The position numbers and the translations under genes were made by a program. Shown in pieces: positions 19,082 to 27,084 of a stretch of 61,770 nt of DNA. Under the pieces are notes generated by a model. It was not told the origin of the DNA and searched no databases. It saw nothing but the letters and a program-made list of their open reading frames with translations. The stretch is from CAYMJK01 sp043101635 (lineage in GTDB: Bacteria; Planctomycetota; Phycisphaerae; Phycisphaerales; UBA1924), in the NCBI GenBank assembly GCA_043101635.1, contig JBICIE010000267.1, positions 1 through 61,770 on the forward strand. The letters run 5' to 3'. Position 1 is the stretch's first letter. The number at the start of each line of letters is the position of its first letter.

Positions 19082-19106
19082 GCGCCGTCGCAGATCCGAA
19101 CAGACC

Positions 19107-19137
19107 ACAGCGCCCCGTCCGCGGCGGGGCGCTGTTT
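19107..19137. terminator. Intrinsic terminator between convergent genes
   Basis: Stem of 11 bp (ACAGCGCCCCG with CGGGGCGCTGT) and a 7-base loop, then TTT. It lies between the small lipoprotein and the UPF0173 gene and could serve both strands; the T-run is short. Confidence 0.65.
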
Positions 19138-19162
19138 CATGTATGGCGCCGCCGGACCTGTG

Positions 19163-19831
19163 TCAGAAGCTGGCCGTCTCGCCCGGCTTCATCACCTTGA
19201 CCTCGACCTGCTTGGGCGTAAAGGCGCTGAGGTCGCTGGTCAGCAGTGGCCAGGTGCCCCAGTGAATCGGGATCGCGACCTTGGGCACGATGAGCTGGGC
19301 CGCGCGGGCGCCGTGCTCGGGGCCCATGGTGAAGCGATCGCCGACGGGGATCATGGCGATGTGGGGGCGGTACAGTTCGCCGATGAGCTTCATGTCGCTG
19401 AACAGGGCCGTGTCGCCGCAGTGGTAGAGCGTGACGCCGCCGATCCTGGCGACGACGCCGCACGGCTGGCCCATGTACCGGCCCTCGAAGCTGGACGAGT
19501 GAAACGCCTGGGTGAAGGCGATGAAGCCGAAGTCGGTCTCGATGCGTCCGCCGGGGTTGCCGGGCTCGAGGTTCTCGACGCCCTGCTCGCCGAGGTAGTT
19601 GCAGACCTCGAAGGCGGCGTAGACGGTGGCGCCGCAGCGCCTGGCGATGCTGACGGTGTCGCCGATGTGGTCGGCGTGGCCGTGGGTCAGGGCGATGTGA
19701 GTGGGGTTGAGGTCCTCGGGCTTGTGGACCGCCTGCGGGTTGCCCGTCAGGAACGGATCGATGGCAAGGCGCCAGTCGCCATCGGTGATGAGGAACCCCG
19801 CGTGACCCAGGAATGTGAGCTTGATCGCCAT
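19163..19831 (-). CDS. UPF0173-family metallo-beta-lactamase-fold hydrolase
   Basis: 222 residues, the standard size for UPF0173 metal-dependent hydrolases. FLGHAGFLI at the N-terminus, the metal motif THGHADH, the distal His in FTQAFHSS, the metal Asp in YHCGDTALF and the final His in IPIHWGTWP are all present. Substrate unknown. No signal peptide, so cytoplasmic. The ATG at 19831 has GGAGG ten bases upstream. It stands alone between convergent and same-strand neighbours. Confidence 0.9.
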   Translation of the reverse strand: MAIKLTFLGHAGFLITDGDWRLAIDPFLTGNPQAVHKPEDLNPTHIALTHGHADHIGDTVSIARRCGATVYAAFEVCNYLGEQGVENLEPGNPGGRIETDFGFIAFTQAFHSSSFEGRYMGQPCGVVARIGGVTLYHCGDTALFSDMKLIGELYRPHIAMIPVGDRFTMGPEHGARAAQLIVPKVAIPIHWGTWPLLTSDLSAFTPKQVEVKVMKPGETASF

Positions 19832-19897
19832 GGCTGCCTCCTTCCGGAGGCACTGTAGCGGCCGGGCCCGCGCCGGTGGCGCAGGTGGCCACCAGCC

Positions 19898-20941
19898 TCA
19901 GGCGACCTCGCGATGGTCCTGAGCCGGAGCTTCGGCGACGCGCACGGTGTTGCCACCAGCGGCCCGGGCCTCCTGCGCGGCGGCGCTGGCCATTGCCAGG
20001 ACGGCCTCTGCGGTCGGCTTGGCATCCGGCTCGATGATGGCCAGGCCGATGCTCAGGGACATGGCGCGCGGGCCGCCGGGGCAGGCGACCGGCTCGGCTG
20101 TCATCCGCATGCACAGGCGCTCGCCGATGCGGATCGCCTGGCGGGCGCCGGCGACCGGGCCGGTGACCAGCAGGAACTCTCCGGCGTCGAGTCGGCCGAG
20201 GATGTCGGTGGAACGAATGCCGCCCAGGCAGCGGCGGGCCAGGGCGCAGCGCATCTCGTCGACATCCTCGCCGCCGGGCGGCTCATCATCGATGCGCAGG
20301 GCGGCGACGGCGAACATGTACTCGGTGTCGTCGGTGAGCTGGAGATCGAGGGCGCGCAGAATGCCCTGGCGGTTCCAGGTGCGCGTGACCGGATCGATCA
20401 TGGCGCGGCGGCGGTCCTGGTGCTTGCGCCCGGTCATCTCGGGCAGCGGATCGACAGCGGAGGCGGACAGCTCGCGCTCGACGAGGGCCGCCAGGTCGTG
20501 CAGCATCCAGACGTCGCGGTCCGAGAAGTCGCGGGGCGCGGTCTCCAGCACGAACAGCGCGCCGACGTTGAGCCCGTTGGTGAAGCGCACCGGGCAGCCG
20601 GCATAGGCGACGGCGTAAGGCTCGCCGGCGACCAGCGAGCCTTGCGCAAAGCGCGGATCGGCGGTCGCGTCGGGCACGACCAGGACTTCGTCGGAGACGA
20701 TTGCGTGGGCGCAGAAGGAGGAATCGCGATCGACCTCGATGATGTTGAGGCCCTGGATCGACTTGAACCAGACCCGGCCGGCGTCGACCAGCGAGACGCC
20801 GGCGATCGGCGCCTGCAACAGCCGGCAGGCCATGCGGGTGATGCGCTCGAAGCGCTCCTCGAGCGGGGTATCCAGCAGGTCGAGGGCGCGGAGTGTCTGG
20901 AGCCGCTGGGGCTCGTTCTGATGCACGGGCGGGTGTGGCAT
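19898..20941 (-). CDS. GAF sensor with degenerate GGDEF domain
   Basis: 347 residues. Residues about 10-165 are a GAF domain of the kind starting RLQTLRALDLLDTPLEERFE, with FCAHAI and AGCPVRFTNGLNVGALFVL. Residues about 185-345 are GGDEF-like, with IDPVTRTWNRQGIL, but the active loop reads LGRLDAGEFLLV rather than GGDEF. It probably binds rather than makes cyclic di-GMP, or is inactive. The ATG at 20941 starts directly before the GAF domain. Confidence 0.82.
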   Translation of the reverse strand: MPHPPVHQNEPQRLQTLRALDLLDTPLEERFERITRMACRLLQAPIAGVSLVDAGRVWFKSIQGLNIIEVDRDSSFCAHAIVSDEVLVVPDATADPRFAQGSLVAGEPYAVAYAGCPVRFTNGLNVGALFVLETAPRDFSDRDVWMLHDLAALVERELSASAVDPLPEMTGRKHQDRRRAMIDPVTRTWNRQGILRALDLQLTDDTEYMFAVAALRIDDEPPGGEDVDEMRCALARRCLGGIRSTDILGRLDAGEFLLVTGPVAGARQAIRIGERLCMRMTAEPVACPGGPRAMSLSIGLAIIEPDAKPTAEAVLAMASAAAQEARAAGGNTVRVAEAPAQDHREVA

Positions 20942-21023
20942 TCTCGGACCTCGCTTCTCAAAGAAAGCTCGATCCATCCGACTCGGCTGTTCGATGCTCG
21001 GAGTTGAGCGGCGGGTCCGCAAA

Positions 21024-21776
21024 CTACGGACAGCCGGCGGCGAAGGCGTTCTGGTAGCAGAGGAAGTCGAAGAAGTCGAGGACGCCCGTCCCGTCGCAGT
21101 CGGCGTACGGGTCGCCGAGCGCGAAGGCGTTCTGAAAGCACAGGAAGTCGAACAGGTCGAGCGCGCCGGGGCAGGCGCCCGGTTCGCAGTCGGCGTAGCA
21201 GGCGTAGGTCGAGTCGGGGGGCACAAAGTCGGCCAGCGGCGTCAGGGCGATGTCGTCGAAGTAGGCCGCATCGCCGGGCGCCCAGACGCCGTCGCGGACG
21301 ATGCGGATGGTCACGCTGGTGCGATCGGCAACCCACTGGCGCCAGCCGAACTGCCAGCCCTCGAGATCGAAGCAGGCGGGCACGTGCGGATCGCCGGGAA
21401 TGTCGTTCAGGTCGATGTAGAGGGCGCCGGCTTCGAGATTGCCTGTGTTCATGAACCCGCTGAGGATGTAGGTTTCGCCGCGCGTCACCGCGATGGACGC
21501 CGAGATCGCGGCGTAGCCAGGGCCGCTGCCGGGGCCCCCAGACATGGTCCCGGCGCTGAACGCGCCGGACCACGCCTCGGCGTCGGTGACGCGGAAGACG
21601 CCCTTGCCGGGGGTGAAGTCGACCCAGGGGCTCATGATGCCGGATTCGAAGTCGCCGTTGGGGATCACGCTCCAGGCGCCCGTGCCGGGCACGGGGTCCC
21701 GGACGATCTGAGGCTGGGCCGTGGCAACCGCTGTGACGCATCCGAGTGTGACGGACAAGACGCATGCGTTTTTCAC
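21024..21776 (-). CDS. Secreted carbohydrate-binding-like protein with Gly-Cys dockerin tail
   Basis: 250 residues. The start is a GTG with GAGGAG eight bases upstream. An N-terminal signal peptide ends TAVATAQ. The body resembles a CBM/galactose-binding jelly roll: IPNGDFESGIMSPWVDF, YILSGFMNTGN, then DAAYFDDIAL. The C-terminal 50 residues hold two EF-hand-like loops, the second being DCDGTGVLDFFDF, then LCYQNAFAAGCP at the terminus. It is the most downstream of four tandem minus-strand genes with the same tail. A role in binding extracellular glycans or proteins is inferred. Confidence 0.8.
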   Translation of the reverse strand: MKNACVLSVTLGCVTAVATAQPQIVRDPVPGTGAWSVIPNGDFESGIMSPWVDFTPGKGVFRVTDAEAWSGAFSAGTMSGGPGSGPGYAAISASIAVTRGETYILSGFMNTGNLEAGALYIDLNDIPGDPHVPACFDLEGWQFGWRQWVADRTSVTIRIVRDGVWAPGDAAYFDDIALTPLADFVPPDSTYACYADCEPGACPGALDLFDFLCFQNAFALGDPYADCDGTGVLDFFDFLCYQNAFAAGCP

Positions 21777-21983
21777 AGACGCTCTCCTCGGCAGTGCAAC
21801 TCCAGGCATGGCAACTTAGGTAAGCAGGCGCCACCGGGCGCCCTTCGCGCCGTGGCCCATGATACCGAATGGCCATCAGGCCGCAAGCCCCGTGCGCTGC
21901 GCGAAACCTGCGAGGCCTGCCGGCCTCCTGAAACTGGAGACATCCCGGGCGCGGTTGCGTTCGCCGGGCGCCGCTGCGGGCTG

Positions 21984-23123
21984 CTACGGGCAGCCAGCGG
22001 CGAAGGCGTTCTGATAGCAGAGGAAGTCGAAGAAGTCGAGGACGCCGGAGCCGTCGCAGTCGGCGTAGGGGTCCATCTGGGCGAAGGCGTTCTGGAAGCA
22101 GAGGAAGTCGAAGAAGTCGAGGGCGCCGCTGCCGTCGCAGTCGGGGTAGCACTCGTCGGCGCAGGTCAGCAGCCAGGTATCCTGGAGCACGCCCGTGCCG
22201 CCGCCGCCGATGGCGCCGCCGTAGCCGCCGTGGAGGACGAGTTGGCCGGCATCCGGGTAGTAGGCCATGGCGTGCTGATCGCGGGCGCCGACCTCGCCGG
22301 GCTCGAGCCGGCGCCACTCGGTTCCGTCGTATTCCCAGGTGCCGTTGGCGCGGTCGAGCGTGCCGGGGCCGGTCTGGCCGCAGGCGAGGATCACCGTGCC
22401 ATAGCCGGGATGGAACGCAAGCCCGAGGTACTGGCGCCCGGAGGGACCGAACGCGGCTGACTGGGTCCAGTCGGTCCCGTCCCACTCCCAGGTGTCATCG
22501 CGGCGGGCGCCGCTGAAGCCGCCGAACATGATGACGCGCTGGCGGATGGGGTCGTAGGCCATGGCGTGGCCGTTGCGTCCGGGCGGGATGGTGGCGGGGA
22601 AGACTTCGGTCCAGGTGGCGCCGTCAAAGATCCAGGTGTCGGCGAAGCGGCTGGTTCCGAAGCCGCCGAAGAGGACGATGTTGCCGCGGGCCTCGTCATA
22701 GGCCATGGCGTGGTTGAAGCGCGGCGCCGGCGAGGTGGCGGGGAAGAGCTGGGTCCACTCTTCGGCGTCGCCATCCCAGGCCCAGGTGTCGTCCAAGGCG
22801 CCGCCGGATGAGCCGCCGAAGAGGATCACGCGATCGATGCCGGCGTGATACGCCATCTTGTGGACGCTGCGCGCGATGGGGCCGACGGCGGCCGAGGGTC
22901 GCCAGGCGCTGCCGTCCCAGAGCCAGGTTTCGTCGTTGGTCACGCCGGCGCTTTGGCCGCCGAAGAGCATGACGGAGGCGCCGTCGTAGGCCATCTCGTG
23001 ATTCTGGCGCTGGGTGGGGCCTTCGAGGGTGGCGAGGGTCCAGGGCTCGCACTGGGCGGCTGCGCTGGCGACCAGCCCTGTGATGGATGCGATGACGGGG
23101 GCGCAGGTGGCGAGGCGGATCAT
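21984..23123 (-). CDS. Secreted Kelch-repeat beta-propeller with Gly-Cys dockerin tail
   Basis: 379 residues. Signal peptide MIRLATCAPVIASITGLVAS followed by AAAQ. Six Kelch-like blades follow, each with an H-x-M-A-Y-D / LFGG / DDTWxWDG pattern, for example HAMAYDPIRQRVIMFGG. The tail carries DCDGSGALDFFDFLCFQNAF and a second copy ending AAGCP. The ATG at 23123 has GAGGAG upstream. The Kelch propeller may bind ligands or build surface structures; no catalytic residues were recognised. Confidence 0.85.
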   Translation of the reverse strand: MIRLATCAPVIASITGLVASAAAQCEPWTLATLEGPTQRQNHEMAYDGASVMLFGGQSAGVTNDETWLWDGSAWRPSAAVGPIARSVHKMAYHAGIDRVILFGGSSGGALDDTWAWDGDAEEWTQLFPATSPAPRFNHAMAYDEARGNIVLFGGFGTSRFADTWIFDGATWTEVFPATIPPGRNGHAMAYDPIRQRVIMFGGFSGARRDDTWEWDGTDWTQSAAFGPSGRQYLGLAFHPGYGTVILACGQTGPGTLDRANGTWEYDGTEWRRLEPGEVGARDQHAMAYYPDAGQLVLHGGYGGAIGGGGTGVLQDTWLLTCADECYPDCDGSGALDFFDFLCFQNAFAQMDPYADCDGSGVLDFFDFLCYQNAFAAGCP

Positions 23124-23276
23124 CGGGCGCTCCTCTCTCGGGCGCGACGCTCTTGCGCCCGCGCTAGGCGCGGGCCGGCGTTTCTCCGCCGGGCAAGTCG
23201 TCGTGCGCGCGCAGTATACCGCGGTCCTGATGATCCACCCAAGCCGCATCGTGTGGTCGGGCCCTGTTCGCAGGTG

Positions 23277-24029
23277 TTACGGGCAGCCGGCGGCGAATTC
23301 GTTCTGGAAGCAGAGGAAGTCGAAGAAGTTCAGCGTTCCGTCGCCATCGCAGTCGGCCGCGAGGTCGCCTGCGGCAAAGAGGTTCTGATAGCAGAGGAAG
23401 TCGAAGAAGGTGAGCTCTCCGTCACCGTCGCAGTCGGCGTAGCAGTCATCGGCCACGGGCTCGACGATGCAGCGGATGACGAAGTCGCCGCTGGCGCCGA
23501 AGGCGCACAGGTCGGTCCATCCGCCGGGGACGGCAAACAGTGGGTTGAGGCCGGGCTGGCAGCCGTCGATGTCGGTGACCAGCGATGGCTTGGTGACGTC
23601 GCCATTGGGGGCGTCACTGAAGCGCATGCCGACGGTGAAGGCGTTGCTCGGCGGCGGCGACTGGATGACGATGTTCTCGGGCGCCAGGTCGAACTCGTTG
23701 AGGAAGCCGTCGGTGAGCTGAAGCGGGTCGCTCTCGAAGATGAGGCGCAGGGCGGAGCGCGGGCCCTCGTAGATGAGGATGGCGTCCTGGACGCTGGCGG
23801 GCGCGCCGCCGAAGAAGCTCTTCCAGAACAGTTGCACGCGCAGGATCCTGAGCGGATACATCGACGGATCGACGATGAACGTCGCGGCGCCGATTTCCCC
23901 GTTGACGAAGCCGAGCTGAATCGCGGCGGTGGCGCCGTCGACGAGCCCGTCGTTCTTGAGTTCCAGCTCCTGCGCCGTGGCGGCCGAGGCCAGCAGGCAT
24001 CCGGTGATTGCGATGTGCCATCTGCGCAT
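23277..24029 (-). CDS. Secreted protein of unknown fold with Gly-Cys dockerin tail
   Basis: 250 residues. Signal peptide MRRWHIAITGCLLASAATAQ. The mature domain (about 20-195) is beta-rich, without a recognised family; it contains PLRILRVQLFWKSFFGG and an IVIQSPPPSNAFTVGM segment. The tail reads DCDGDGELTFFDFLCYQNLF then DCDGDGTLNFFDF and ends FAAGCP. AGGAGG sits just before the ATG. Part of the tandem array of four tail-bearing genes. Confidence 0.75.
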   Translation of the reverse strand: MRRWHIAITGCLLASAATAQELELKNDGLVDGATAAIQLGFVNGEIGAATFIVDPSMYPLRILRVQLFWKSFFGGAPASVQDAILIYEGPRSALRLIFESDPLQLTDGFLNEFDLAPENIVIQSPPPSNAFTVGMRFSDAPNGDVTKPSLVTDIDGCQPGLNPLFAVPGGWTDLCAFGASGDFVIRCIVEPVADDCYADCDGDGELTFFDFLCYQNLFAAGDLAADCDGDGTLNFFDFLCFQNEFAAGCP

Positions 24030-24116
24030 GTGCGCCTCCTGAGGATTGCCCCACCAACGTATACCCGATTCGGGGCTCCGGCGCCACATGTTTCTGCGCC
24101 GGAGTCGGGGCCGGGC

Positions 24117-24150
24117 AAAAGCAGCGGCCCGCGCCGGGGGCGCGGGCCGC
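24117..24150 (-). terminator. Intrinsic terminator after gene 24174-25007
   Basis: 12-bp perfect stem (GCGGCCCGCGCC with its complement) and a 3-base loop, followed on the minus strand by TGCTTTTG. It lies 24 bp after the stop of the upstream tail-bearing gene. Confidence 0.75.
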
Positions 24151-24173
24151 ACTGGTGGACGAATCAGGCCGGC

Positions 24174-25007
24174 TTACGGGCAGCCAGCGGCGAACTCGTT
24201 CTGGAAGCAGAGGAAGTCGAAGAAGTCGAGCGAACCAGAGTCATCGCAGTCGGCGTAGTCGTCGCCGGCGGCGAAGGCGTTCTGGAAGCAGAGGAAGTCG
24301 AAGAAGTCGAGCGAGCCGGAGCCGTCGCAGTCGGCGTAGCAGCCGCCGGTGCAGCTATGGCCCTCTTCTCCGACGATGTTCATGATCGTGGAGATGCCGC
24401 TGAAGCCGATGGAGGCGAAGGTCGCCGGGGCGGGCAGGCCGCAGCCGGTGGAGGACAGGTAGGACGGGGCGGTCTCGCCGAAGCCGTTGCCGCCGAGGAA
24501 GGCCACGTCGCCGGTGAGGGCGCCGCCGCCGCCGAAGTCCTGCGGGGCGATCTCGACGATGAGCGAGGCGCCGGCGTCGATGCAGACGCCGCCATCGAAG
24601 TCCATGGTGAAGATGTCATCGGGCGTGCCGGTGAAGGACCAGTCAAGGTACTTCGCGGTGGCGGTGCCCTTGAGCTCGAGGCCGAGAGCCGGCGTGGAGC
24701 CGGCGGGGGCCTGGTAGAGGTTGATCGTGACCTCGGTCTCGCCGGCGAAGGACGGGGCGCTGAAGCGCTGGATGCCGAACTCGACCTGCGTGACGGTGAT
24801 GTCGCCGAGGCCGAAGAAGCCCAGGTCGAAATCGCGCCACCACTGGTTGTCGCTGGTCGTCTGCGGCGCGCCGGTGGAGGCGCAGGCGACCATGATGCCT
24901 TCAACGAGATCTTCGATCTCGTTGTGCGACATGCGGAACGGCTGGGCAAAGGCCGGCGCGGCCATGCCGGCGCAAGCGCAAACGATCAGTGCGTTGGTCA
25001 TCTTCAT
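24174..25007 (-). CDS. Secreted protein with Gly-Cys dockerin tail, first of a tandem group
   Basis: 277 residues. Signal peptide MKMTNALIVCACAGMAAPAF then AQ. The mature domain is a beta-rich module with GLGDITVTQVEFGIQRF, TEVTINLYQAPAG and SLIVEIAPQDFGGGG, resembling secreted sandwich domains common in Phycisphaerae; no enzyme motif. The tail has DCDGSGSLDFFDFLCFQNAF and DCDDSGSLDFFDF, ending FAAGCP. The ATG at 25007 is supported by GAGGGAG upstream. A strong terminator follows it, so it is probably a separate transcript from 23277-24029. Confidence 0.78.
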   Translation of the reverse strand: MKMTNALIVCACAGMAAPAFAQPFRMSHNEIEDLVEGIMVACASTGAPQTTSDNQWWRDFDLGFFGLGDITVTQVEFGIQRFSAPSFAGETEVTINLYQAPAGSTPALGLELKGTATAKYLDWSFTGTPDDIFTMDFDGGVCIDAGASLIVEIAPQDFGGGGALTGDVAFLGGNGFGETAPSYLSSTGCGLPAPATFASIGFSGISTIMNIVGEEGHSCTGGCYADCDGSGSLDFFDFLCFQNAFAAGDDYADCDDSGSLDFFDFLCFQNEFAAGCP

Positions 25008-25390
25008 TGATGTGCTCCCTCTTCGCATACTTGGAAACTGGACGGGGAAATTCAGAACCTAGCGCCGACCACGAATGGCGCTGACACAACTACTTCTTCC
25101 GCCAAGGCCCGCGCCTCGGCGTCCCCCACCCTGCCGAACCCCCGGCGCGGCATGCGCCAGGTCTCTACCCCAGTTGTGACGGGCCCTCCTGAGACCGCCT
25201 CCCTGAGCCGGGCGCCCAGAAACAGCGCCGGCACCCCAATGTATCACGTTCCGCACCGAAGTCCCGTCCTGATCCCTGTTTTTGCCCGAAACCGGCTTCG
25301 CAGCGCAGACCATCTGGCCCGAACAACGACCGATAATGCGGCTCCGGGTGGTCAAGGGCTCCTGGCCGGGCCAGCGGTTGGCCCGACCGG
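25008..25390. other. Intergenic region without recognised gene
   Basis: 383 bp between two minus-strand genes. Apart from the hairpin at 25367-25385 no coding potential, RNA gene or repeat was recognised. It must hold the promoter of the gene at 24174-25007, but no convincing -35/-10 pair was seen. Confidence 0.4.
25367..25385 (-). terminator. Hairpin just after gene 25391-25849
   Basis: CGGGCCA/TGGCCCG 7-bp stem with a 5-base loop, six bases after the stop codon. There is no T-run, so termination is only possible. Confidence 0.4.
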
Positions 25391-25849
25391 TCAGCGCAGC
25401 GCTTCGCGGACCGCCATGTGGATGGCGTTGGTGGCCCGGTCGCTGGCGGCGGCGATCCTCGCCTTCGAGGCGTCCGTGGCCTCGACGACCCGGCGGACCA
25501 GTTCGCGGGTGGCCCCCGCGTCGATCATCGCCCGCACGCAGTGGCGGGTCAGGCGATCGATGGAAGCGATGGCCCAGCGGGCCGTCCGGTTCACGACGAG
25601 CGCCCCGGCCTTCCCGGTATTGATGATGCGCTCATCCGGGGCGCCGGCGGCGTCGAGGCGGCGGATCCGCTGGATGGTCTGCTCGGTGGTGTCTGCGATG
25701 AACTCCACCGAGCGGTCAGCCCGGTGATCGACGAGTTGCACGCAGCGCCGGGCGATCGCCTCCGGGTCGCCATCGTTCTGGGCCGCGGCCTGCTGCATCG
25801 GCAGCAGCGCAAGCAGGGCGGCGAGGAGAAGAGGCAGTCTCAGCAACAT
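25391..25849 (-). CDS. Small secreted alpha-helical protein, unknown function
   Basis: 152 residues. A hydrophobic Leu-rich signal peptide ends MQQAAAQ. The mature part is all-helical with charged repeats: IARRCVQLVDHRADRSVEFI, TTEQTIQRIRRLDAAG and SIDRLTRHCVRAMIDAG. Two Cys (in RRCV and RHCV) could form a disulfide. The ATG is preceded by AAGGAG. No family recognised. It is divergent from the small membrane gene at 25985. Confidence 0.7.
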   Translation of the reverse strand: MLLRLPLLLAALLALLPMQQAAAQNDGDPEAIARRCVQLVDHRADRSVEFIADTTEQTIQRIRRLDAAGAPDERIINTGKAGALVVNRTARWAIASIDRLTRHCVRAMIDAGATRELVRRVVEATDASKARIAAASDRATNAIHMAVREALR

Positions 25850-25984
25850 CGTGTATCTCCTTCCAGGGTGCTCGGGCAGACCCAGACGCGTGGCCACACG
25901 GCCACGCCGGGCGGCTTTGCCGCCACTGAGGTCCAGCGAGAGAACGCTTGACCCGTCCCCGGATTCCCTACAGTCTACACGGAA

Positions 25985-26161
25985 ATGACCTTCGCGACCC
26001 TGTTCATCCTCCTCGTCGCGATCGGGGGCCCGGTCGTGGCGCTGGTCTGGTGGGCCGTTGCGGCCCGGGCGGCGCCCTACGACGACGAGAAGGCCCGCTC
26101 GGCCCGCAAGCCGGACCCGCACGAGGGCGCCAGCGTGGTCCGGGGCTTCGACAAGCCGTAA
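25985..26161 (+). CDS. Small single-span membrane protein, possibly CcoS-like
   Basis: 58 residues: MTFATLFILLVAIGGPVVAL starts one clear membrane helix, then VWWAVAARAAPYDDEKARSA and a polar C-terminus ending in GFDKP. The layout (one helix, then W-A, then Y-D-D followed by an acidic/basic segment) resembles CcoS, the small assembly protein of cbb3-type cytochrome oxidase. No oxidase or CcoI gene is nearby and the match is short, so this is tentative. It lies 29 bp upstream of truA and is probably co-transcribed. Confidence 0.5.
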   Translation: MTFATLFILLVAIGGPVVALVWWAVAARAAPYDDEKARSARKPDPHEGASVVRGFDKP

Positions 26162-26190
26162 GCCGGGTTGGCTGGCGCTAACCTGTGCCC

Positions 26191-27084
26191 ATGCCGCGGT
26201 ACAAGCTGACCGTCGCCTACGACGGGGCCGACTTCTCCGGATGGCAGAAGCAGGAGCCGGAGGATCCCGCCCTTGGCGGCGGGGTCGAGACCGGCGCGGT
26301 CCGGCGCGCCCGCGCCGAGGGCCTGGAAGCTGGCGGACCCGGGCGCGTCGCCCTGCGCACCGTCCAGGCGGTGCTGGAGCGGGCGGTGCGCGAGGTGGTT
26401 CGCGAGCCGGTCACGCTGACCGGCGCCAGCCGCACCGACGCCGGCGTACACGCCTGGGGCCAGGTGGCGGCGTTCACCTGCTCCGGGGACGGTCCGGCCG
26501 GCGCCCCGGCGTCGCGCACGGGCGGCTGGCCGGCCGCCCGCGGGCCCGAGGCGCTGGTGCGGGCCATCAACGCCCGCCTGCCCGACGATGTCCTGGTGCG
26601 CGCGGCGACGATCGTCGACGACGGGTTCGACCCGATCGCCCACTGCGCGAGCAAGGCGTACTCGTACACGTTTCACAGTTCACCCGACCGCCCGCTGTGG
26701 GACCGCAGATATGTCTGCCACACGCGCCACCGGCTGGACATCGAGGCGATGCGGGCCGGGGCCCGGGCCCTGGTCGGCGAGCACGACTTCGGGGCCTTTG
26801 CCGCGGCCGGGCACGGGCGATCGAGCACCGTGCGCACCATCTATACCTGCGACGTGCGCGAACTCGACGCCGAGGATGGGGCCCAGCGCGCGCGCATCGA
26901 TGTCAGCGGCAACGGCTTCCTGTACAACATGGTGCGCATCATCGCCGGCACGCTGCACGAGATCGGGCGCGGGCGGATCGAGGCGGGCGCCGTGCCGGCC
27001 ATTGTGGCCTCCGGCGACCGGCGCCGGGCCGGGCCGACCATGGCGCCCGACGGCCTGCGCCTGGAATGGGTGCGCTACGACTGA
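26191..27084 (+). CDS. truA: tRNA pseudouridine(38-40) synthase TruA
   Basis: 297 residues. It isomerises uridines 38-40 in the tRNA anticodon arm. YDGADFSGWQ, the catalytic Asp in SRTDAGVHAWGQV (about residue 83, residue 60 in E. coli), SKAYSY and GNGFLYNMVRIIAGTL are all present. The active-site Asp lies about 23 residues later than in E. coli because of a Gly/Arg/Glu-rich insertion after GWQKQEPEDP. The ATG at 26191 is used; an in-frame GTG is two codons upstream. The last 10 bases overlap the convergent glycosyltransferase gene. Confidence 0.93.
   Translation: MPRYKLTVAYDGADFSGWQKQEPEDPALGGGVETGAVRRARAEGLEAGGPGRVALRTVQAVLERAVREVVREPVTLTGASRTDAGVHAWGQVAAFTCSGDGPAGAPASRTGGWPAARGPEALVRAINARLPDDVLVRAATIVDDGFDPIAHCASKAYSYTFHSSPDRPLWDRRYVCHTRHRLDIEAMRAGARALVGEHDFGAFAAAGHGRSSTVRTIYTCDVRELDAEDGAQRARIDVSGNGFLYNMVRIIAGTLHEIGRGRIEAGAVPAIVASGDRRRAGPTMAPDGLRLEWVRYD

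Noticed and set aside
21984..24330. Periodic gaagaagtcgag-type DNA as a tandem-repeat locus
   Set aside because: The periodicity is the coding DNA of the EF-hand tails (DFFDF), repeated because each tail has two loops.
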